From JAFLCM01 sp046154665 (lineage in GTDB: Bacteria; Planctomycetota; Phycisphaerae; Phycisphaerales; UBA1924), in assembly GCA_046154665.1 (NCBI GenBank), contig JBJXFG010000042.1, forward strand, positions 1 to 64,000: a stretch of DNA of 64,000 nt. Direction: 5' to 3'. This document shows positions 59,082 through 64,000 of the stretch, one piece after another. A model generated the notes under the pieces. The model saw only the letters and a program-made list of their open reading frames with translations, was not told where the DNA came from and did not search any database. Position 1 is the first letter of the stretch. Each line of letters begins with the position of its first letter. Made by a program: the position numbers and the translations under genes.

Positions 59082-61445
59082 CTACTTGAGGATGACCCGC
59101 AGACGCTCAATCTTTCCTTCGAATCGGAAGGGCCGTCGGTCGAAATAGTCGCGTGACACTGGGGAGCCGAGGTCGGTTCCGACGTCGAAACTCTCACTGG
59201 CGGTGAACGCGGCGGGCACGGTCATTTTGACCGTGGTGCGGGCGACCTCTTTGCCATCGACGCTCAGCACGATGTCGGCGGGCGCGCCGGGCTTGGGAGC
59301 CTTGAGCGACGTGTCCACGACGATGGTGTGCTTGCCGGGCGCAATCTTGCCCGTCGACCTGGCGATCGAGCGGTCAATGATCATCAGGTTGTACTCGAAG
59401 ACGAGTTGACCCTTGTCCATGTAGCACGTGAGGCCACCGCCGGAGCCGCCGAGAGCGTAGAGCACGCCACTGGCTTCAGCCCCGCACTCGAGGTCGATGG
59501 TAACGGTGTTGCTCGTATTCCCAACGGCGGGCGCGGTGAACTCGGGCATACGCGTCGTCGTTTGGTCGAAGGTCCAACTGGTGTATGGCGTTTTGATCCT
59601 GTCCTCGGGATGGAGGCGCAGCCAGATGCCGGCGCCGATGGGAAACACCTTGTTTTCCTTCGCCTGCTCCAGGAACAGTTTCTTCATTTCCGCCAACTTC
59701 TCAGGCTGTTCCTTGGCAAGGTCGTGCATCTGCGAAAAATCCGTGCGCAGGTCGTAGAGCTCCCAGACGGCCTTGGACGAATCCCAGTCGGCCAGCCCCG
59801 GCTGCGCGTTTACCCAGGGGGTAAGCGGGCCGAACGTGCACGCGTACCAGCCGTTCTGATAGATGCCGTCGCTGCCGTTGTTGTCGAAGTACTGGATGTG
59901 CTTGTTCTCCGGCGCACTTGCGTCGGCGAAGGACGCTGCCATGCTGACGCCGTCGATGGGGTCCTGCTGGAAACCGTTCACGGTTGTCGGGGCCTTGATG
60001 GCCAGGAGGTCGTAAAGCGTCGGAGCGATGTCGTTGACGTGGTAGAACTGCGACCGTGGTGTTTTGTCGGGCTTGACCTTCTTCGGCCAGGAAACCACGA
60101 GCGGGTTGCGGGTGCCGCCGAAGTGGGACGCCACCAGCTTGGTGTGGCGGAATGGCGCGCTGCCCGCCCAGGCCCAGCCCGCGTGGTACATGTTGTCGGT
60201 GAGTGAACCGCCCAGGGCCTTGAGACCACCGAGCTCGTCGAGGGCTTTCATCTGCTGGGCGATCGTGTTTGGAATCTGATTCTGTGCGAGCAGCTCGCTG
60301 ATGGAGCCGTTCTGCCCTTCGGCGGACGAACCGTTGTCGCCCCAGATGTAGAAGATGATGGTGTTCTCGCGCTGGCCGGTCTGGTCGAGGTAATCCACGA
60401 GCTTGCCAACCTGGACATCGGTGTGTTCGACAAACCCGGCGTAGAGCTCCATGAGCCGCAACTGGAAGGCACGCTCCGCTTCGGGGATGGTGTCCCACGC
60501 CGGCATCGTCTTGTCGCGCGGCGTGAGCTCGGTGTTGGCGGGGATCCACCCCAGGGCCTTCTGGCGGGCGAAGACCTCCTCGCGGAGCCTGTCCCAACCC
60601 TGGTCGAACTTGCCCTTGTACTTGTCGGCCCATTGCTGGGCGACATGATGCGGTCCGTGCACGCCGCCGGGGGCCCAGTACATGAAGAACGGCTTGTCCG
60701 GGGAAAAGGCCCGGTGCTTCTTCAACCACGTGATCCCCTTATCCGCCATGTCCTCGGTGAGGTGATACTTCTCGTCGTGGGGGGGCTCGATCGCGGTGGT
60801 GTTCTCGATGAGGCGAGGCTCCCACTGCGATGTCTCGCCAGCGAGGAAGCCGTAGAAGTGCTCGAAGCCGTAGCCCGTAGGCCAATACGTAAACGGGCCC
60901 ATCGCCGTTGTCTGATCGGCGGGTGTGTTGTGCCACTTGCCGAAGGCGGAGGTCTTGTAGCCGTAGTTCTTGAGGACCTCGGCCACCGTCGCCGAGGTCA
61001 TCGGCATGACTCCCGTGTAGCCGTCCCAATCCACCGCCCGCTCGGCGATGGTGCCGCTGCCGACGCGCTGGTGGTTGCGCCCGGTGAGCAGGGCCGCCCG
61101 CGTTGGCGAGCAGATCGAGGTGGTGTGAAAGCGGTTGTAGCTGATCCCTTCATTGCTGAGGCGGGTGAGTGTCGGCGTGTGCGCGAAGCCTCCGAAGGTG
61201 TCGGGCACGCCGAAGCCGGCGTCGTCGATGAGGATGATGAGCACATTGGGCGCGTCCTTGGGCAGACGATCGGGTTCGACGCGACGCTTGTGGACGGACT
61301 CCTGCAGGGTCTGTCCGGCGGTGCTGGCCGATGGCGTCGGCGGGAAAGGGAGGGTGGAACCGTCATCGGGCTGAGCCTGGCCAACGGCAGTACCCAGCGC
61401 AAAGAACAGGCCGGCGGCGAGCATCGAGGAGGAAGCGAGTTTCAT
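59082..61445 (-). CDS. Arylsulfatase, large type
   Basis: 787 residues with a signal peptide (residues 1-25). Asp74 and Asp75 in ILIDDAGFG bind calcium, and Cys112 in ICSPTRAALLTGR is the residue converted to formylglycine, so it needs the maturation enzyme. LTGRNHQRVGSG, FGKWHN and YIWGDNGSS continue the sulfatase core up to about residue 560. A C-terminal beta-rich domain (about 600-787) with VDTSLKAPKPG is also present in the neighbouring sulfatase. It releases sulfate from esters in the periplasm or outside. The ATG was preferred over a TTG 21 bases upstream. Confidence 0.92.
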   Translation of the reverse strand: MKLASSSMLAAGLFFALGTAVGQAQPDDGSTLPFPPTPSASTAGQTLQESVHKRRVEPDRLPKDAPNVLIILIDDAGFGVPDTFGGFAHTPTLTRLSNEGISYNRFHTTSICSPTRAALLTGRNHQRVGSGTIAERAVDWDGYTGVMPMTSATVAEVLKNYGYKTSAFGKWHNTPADQTTAMGPFTYWPTGYGFEHFYGFLAGETSQWEPRLIENTTAIEPPHDEKYHLTEDMADKGITWLKKHRAFSPDKPFFMYWAPGGVHGPHHVAQQWADKYKGKFDQGWDRLREEVFARQKALGWIPANTELTPRDKTMPAWDTIPEAERAFQLRLMELYAGFVEHTDVQVGKLVDYLDQTGQRENTIIFYIWGDNGSSAEGQNGSISELLAQNQIPNTIAQQMKALDELGGLKALGGSLTDNMYHAGWAWAGSAPFRHTKLVASHFGGTRNPLVVSWPKKVKPDKTPRSQFYHVNDIAPTLYDLLAIKAPTTVNGFQQDPIDGVSMAASFADASAPENKHIQYFDNNGSDGIYQNGWYACTFGPLTPWVNAQPGLADWDSSKAVWELYDLRTDFSQMHDLAKEQPEKLAEMKKLFLEQAKENKVFPIGAGIWLRLHPEDRIKTPYTSWTFDQTTTRMPEFTAPAVGNTSNTVTIDLECGAEASGVLYALGGSGGGLTCYMDKGQLVFEYNLMIIDRSIARSTGKIAPGKHTIVVDTSLKAPKPGAPADIVLSVDGKEVARTTVKMTVPAAFTASESFDVGTDLGSPVSRDYFDRRPFRFEGKIERLRVILK

Positions 61446-61502
61446 GGGGAGGGCCCTGCTGTGCAAGTTGTTTTCTCAGACTTTCGCTTGAACCATGGGG
61501 AC

Positions 61503-62396
61503 TCAGAAGAAGAATCCGATACGGAACTCGGCCTTGAACTCGAAGCGATTCTGGTCCGAAACGAGCGGGGCCTGGAGTTCGACCGAGACGACGGTGCTCT
61601 TCCCGATTCGCTTACCGATGGTCACATCGAACGGCAGGAACACGGCCGCGCTGTCCTCCCAGTCGATCCGCAGGTCGGGCTGAAAGGTCAGAAATGCCCG
61701 ATCAGGCAGGGCAATATTGAACAGCGGCTGGATCGAAAGCTCATTGATCTGTTCTCGCTCATCGAAGCCGCCGACGTCGAAGAAGTTGCGCACCAGCAAC
61801 CCTGCGAAACTCCCCCTGCTGATCTCGGGCAACTGGTACACGCCGCCGACGGTCGGGGCGATCTGGTAGCGACCGGAGCCGAACTGGTCCTGGCTCGCCG
61901 TCGGGAAAATGGTCTGGAGACCGACGCCGTAGGTGAACTTGCCGTCGGGTGGCGCAATCAGTAGCCCCTGGGCAAGAAACTCGCCAGCTCCGAACTCCCA
62001 CCCGCCGCTCGGGTTGTCCCGGCTTGGCACGTCGTTGGCGACGAACGGCATATCGAATCGGAGGTTGAGCTTCCACCCGTCGTCGGTCAGGGTGTTGGGA
62101 ATGTCCATGCGGACGATCTGCGTGACAGCGGATCGCCCGCCCGGCAGGTCGGTGTAGCCCAGGCGGAAGTCGAGGCGGCGGAGCGGCTTTGTGGGGTCCT
62201 GGCCCGTGTTGACCTCGCCATCGGCGGCGGTGCCATCTGAAGCAGGCGCTGCATCGGACGATTGGAGTGTGACCTGAGAATCATGCGATGACTGCGGCGG
62301 GCTGCTGCTGCTGGCCGAGGGTGGGTGGCTTTGCCCCAGAGCGCAACCAGCAAGCGAACAAACCAGCCCCGCACAGAGTTCAGGCAGCAGTTTCAT
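61503..62396 (-). CDS. Outer-membrane beta-barrel protein
   Basis: 297 residues. A signal peptide with a possible lipobox (SLAGC near residue 17) and an SS/PP-rich linker precede a series of amphipathic strands (RRLDFRLGYTDLP, WKLNLRFDMPFVAN, FAGLLVRNFFDVGG, FEFKAEFRIGFFF), ending in aromatic Phe as outer-membrane proteins do. It resembles transporter or channel proteins of unknown substrate in planctomycetes. It lies between two sulfatase genes in the same direction, so it may import their products or sense them. AGGA lies eight bases before the ATG. Confidence 0.78.
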   Translation of the reverse strand: MKLLPELCAGLVCSLAGCALGQSHPPSASSSSPPQSSHDSQVTLQSSDAAPASDGTAADGEVNTGQDPTKPLRRLDFRLGYTDLPGGRSAVTQIVRMDIPNTLTDDGWKLNLRFDMPFVANDVPSRDNPSGGWEFGAGEFLAQGLLIAPPDGKFTYGVGLQTIFPTASQDQFGSGRYQIAPTVGGVYQLPEISRGSFAGLLVRNFFDVGGFDEREQINELSIQPLFNIALPDRAFLTFQPDLRIDWEDSAAVFLPFDVTIGKRIGKSTVVSVELQAPLVSDQNRFEFKAEFRIGFFF

Positions 62397-62406
62397 AGCG
62401 AGCGTC

Positions 62407-64000
62407 CTATTTGGAATAGGTGATCGTCGTGGTGCCGATCGTCCCGCTGAACGCAAACGGCGCTTGGTCGTAGTAATCGAGCGACACGGGCGAATCCAGG
62501 TCGGTCCCAATATCGAAGGTCGCATTCGAGGTGAAGTGGAGAGACATGGCGGCGGGCACGCGTCCCTGCGCCACGACGTTGCCGTTGACCTTCAGAGTGA
62601 CATCCATCGGTCCGCCGATCTTGGCGGCGAGCTTGGATTCGACTTCGACCTTCACCTTCCCAGTCGGCAGTTTGTCACTTGACTTGAGCTTGGTGCGCTG
62701 GACTTCGAACAGGTTGAACTCGTAGCACAGGAAGCCGTCCTTGACGTAGCAGGTCAGACCGCCGGAAAAACCCGCCAGCGCGTAGAGGACACCGTTCGCG
62801 TTCGCGGGCACATCCACATCCATGCTCACGACACTGCTCACTTTGCCCAGCTTGGGCGCGGCGGACTCCGGCATTCGCGTGAGCGGGGCATCAAACGTCC
62901 ATTCCGTGAGGGACGAAGCGGGCGCATCTTCGGGATGGAACATCGCGGTAGACCACAACCCACCGCCGATCGGCAGGTTCTTGTTCTTGGTGGATTCGAG
63001 CAGGAAGAGGAGCTTCATCTCCTCGAGTTTCTTTGGATTCGCCACGGCGAGGTCGTTCGCCTGACTCCAGTCTTCGTCGATGTTGTAGAGCTCCCACTTG
63101 TCGGTCAGCGGGGACCATTCCTTGGCGCCCTTGGGGATGCCGCCCACCCAGGGTTCACGCGGCCCGGGGGCGCTCGCGAACCAGCCGTCGTGATAGATCC
63201 CGCGACTGGCCATGATGTCGAAGAACTGGGTCTTCCGCGTCCCCGGCGCCTTGGCATCGCCAAAGGTGTACACCATACTGACGCCGTCGAACGAATCCTG
63301 CTCGAAACCGTTTACCACCTTGGGCGGGGTGATCTTCGTTAGTTCGTAGATCGTCGGAACGATGTCGATCACGTGGTGGAACTGCGGCCGCGCTGTCGGA
63401 TCCGCCTTGATCTTCTTTGGCCATGAGACGGCCATCGGCTGGCGGACGCCGCCGAAGTACGAGCCCATGAGCTTGGTGCCCTGATAGGGCGTGCTGCCCG
63501 CCCACGCCCAGCCGGCGTGATACATGTTGTCGGTCTTGGGTCCGCCGAGCGCGTCAAGGCCGCCGAGTTCCTTGAGTGCTTCAAGGTGCTGCGAGATCTT
63601 GGTGGGGATGCCGTTCTGCGCGAGCTGCTCGCTGATGGTGCCATAGAGCCCCTCGGAGGAAGACCCGTTGTCGCCCCAGATGTAGAAGATGAGCGTGTTG
63701 TCCAGCTTGCCCTGCTTCTCGATCTCGTCGATGATCCGGCCGGCGTTGTAGTCGGCGTGCTCGGTGAACCCGGCGAAGACCTCCATGAGCCGGCGCTGGA
63801 AGGGCTTTTCGTCCTCGGGGATCGAATCCCAGGAGGCCATGGAGGCCGGGCGCGGGGTGAGCCGGGCGTTGGCGGGAATCCAACCCTTGGCCTTGGAGTT
63901 TGCAAAGACCCGCTCGCGGTACTTGTCCCAACCGTCGTCGAACTTGCCCTTGTACTTGTCAGACCATTCCTTCATGACCTGATGCGGACCGTGCGACGCG
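62407..64000 (-). CDS. Arylsulfatase, N-terminus beyond window
   Basis: About 530 C-terminal residues are visible; the frame continues past the right edge. SHGPHQVMKEWSDKYKGKF, FYIWGDNGSSSEG and the MYHAGWAWAGSTPYQGTK segment match the sulfatase at 59082 closely, so the two are tandem paralogs. The formylglycine site lies outside the window. The C-terminal beta domain (LTCYVKDGFLCYEFNL, DVTLKVNGNVVAQG) is shared. The stop lies 10 bases before the start of the outer-membrane gene, so these are cotranscribed. Confidence 0.92.
   Translation of the reverse strand, partial: ASHGPHQVMKEWSDKYKGKFDDGWDKYRERVFANSKAKGWIPANARLTPRPASMASWDSIPEDEKPFQRRLMEVFAGFTEHADYNAGRIIDEIEKQGKLDNTLIFYIWGDNGSSSEGLYGTISEQLAQNGIPTKISQHLEALKELGGLDALGGPKTDNMYHAGWAWAGSTPYQGTKLMGSYFGGVRQPMAVSWPKKIKADPTARPQFHHVIDIVPTIYELTKITPPKVVNGFEQDSFDGVSMVYTFGDAKAPGTRKTQFFDIMASRGIYHDGWFASAPGPREPWVGGIPKGAKEWSPLTDKWELYNIDEDWSQANDLAVANPKKLEEMKLLFLLESTKNKNLPIGGGLWSTAMFHPEDAPASSLTEWTFDAPLTRMPESAAPKLGKVSSVVSMDVDVPANANGVLYALAGFSGGLTCYVKDGFLCYEFNLFEVQRTKLKSSDKLPTGKVKVEVESKLAAKIGGPMDVTLKVNGNVVAQGRVPAAMSLHFTSNATFDIGTDLDSPVSLDYYDQAPFAFSGTIGTTTITYSK

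Noticed and set aside
60423..61964. 513-residue plus-strand frame across the sulfatase
   Set aside because: Shadow of the sulfatase and outer-membrane genes on the opposite strand.

Overview
The window is high-GC bacterial DNA from a planctomycete, most likely class Phycisphaerae. This is inferred from the many secreted proteins ending in paired dockerin-like repeats (GD-N-DG-VNT-DL-FLGRFG, often with a terminal Cys-Pro), the ECF sigma factor overlapping a Ser/Thr kinase, signal-peptide-like extensions on ATP synthase subunits c and b, several sulfatases and P460-type cytochromes, and abundant palindromic intergenic repeats. No phylogenetic computation was possible.

Layout. 1-3.4 kb: a truncated secreted beta-helix protein, a lower-GC Ig-like/dockerin protein and a lone nuoB. 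3.7-7.2 kb: a fatty-acid synthesis group, acpP divergent from fabD, a lipoprotein and fabG. 7.3-13.4 kb: a small conserved protein, a DUF1338 (2-oxoadipate dioxygenase type) enzyme, a kelch/Ig secreted protein and a DUF444 (YeaH-type) protein. 13.7-20.3 kb: ATP synthase genes in the order Z, I, B, E, F, H, a SIMPL-domain gene, A, closed by a strong terminator without gamma, beta or epsilon genes. 20.3-26 kb: two copies of a DUF4160-DUF2442 pair (the first frameshifted) flanking two secreted dockerin-type proteins, one with a perfectly phased 69-bp internal repeat. 26.1-30.6 kb: a heavy-metal-associated-domain protein, gatC, sthA, motA and motB. 30.7-39.5 kb: a methyltransferase, a LolA-like protein, a TPR/HExxH protein, two membrane or exported unknowns, a HIT protein and an AAA ATPase. 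39.7-49.2 kb: leucyl aminopeptidase, a secreted GH13 amylase, an AroD-AroE fusion, SixA, an acyl-CoA thioesterase, a yeast-type cytosine deaminase and tRNA-Pro(GGG). 49.2-54.4 kb: a decayed serine recombinase abutting the tRNA, unknown genes, and a Ser/Thr kinase with its ECF sigma factor; this looks like an old island. 54.8-64 kb, all on the minus strand: two large sulfatases around an outer-membrane beta-barrel protein, then two cytochrome P460s around a beta-propeller protein, and a membrane c-type cytochrome.

The most notable material is the sulfatase/cytochrome P460 region, the truncated ATP synthase operon with its SIMPL gene, and several families of intergenic hairpins. One hairpin family has variable stems joined to a constant TGCCACC-like flank. 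Another occurs as inverted, BIME-like pairs. Functions are assigned from motifs and family resemblance read by eye; no database search was run.
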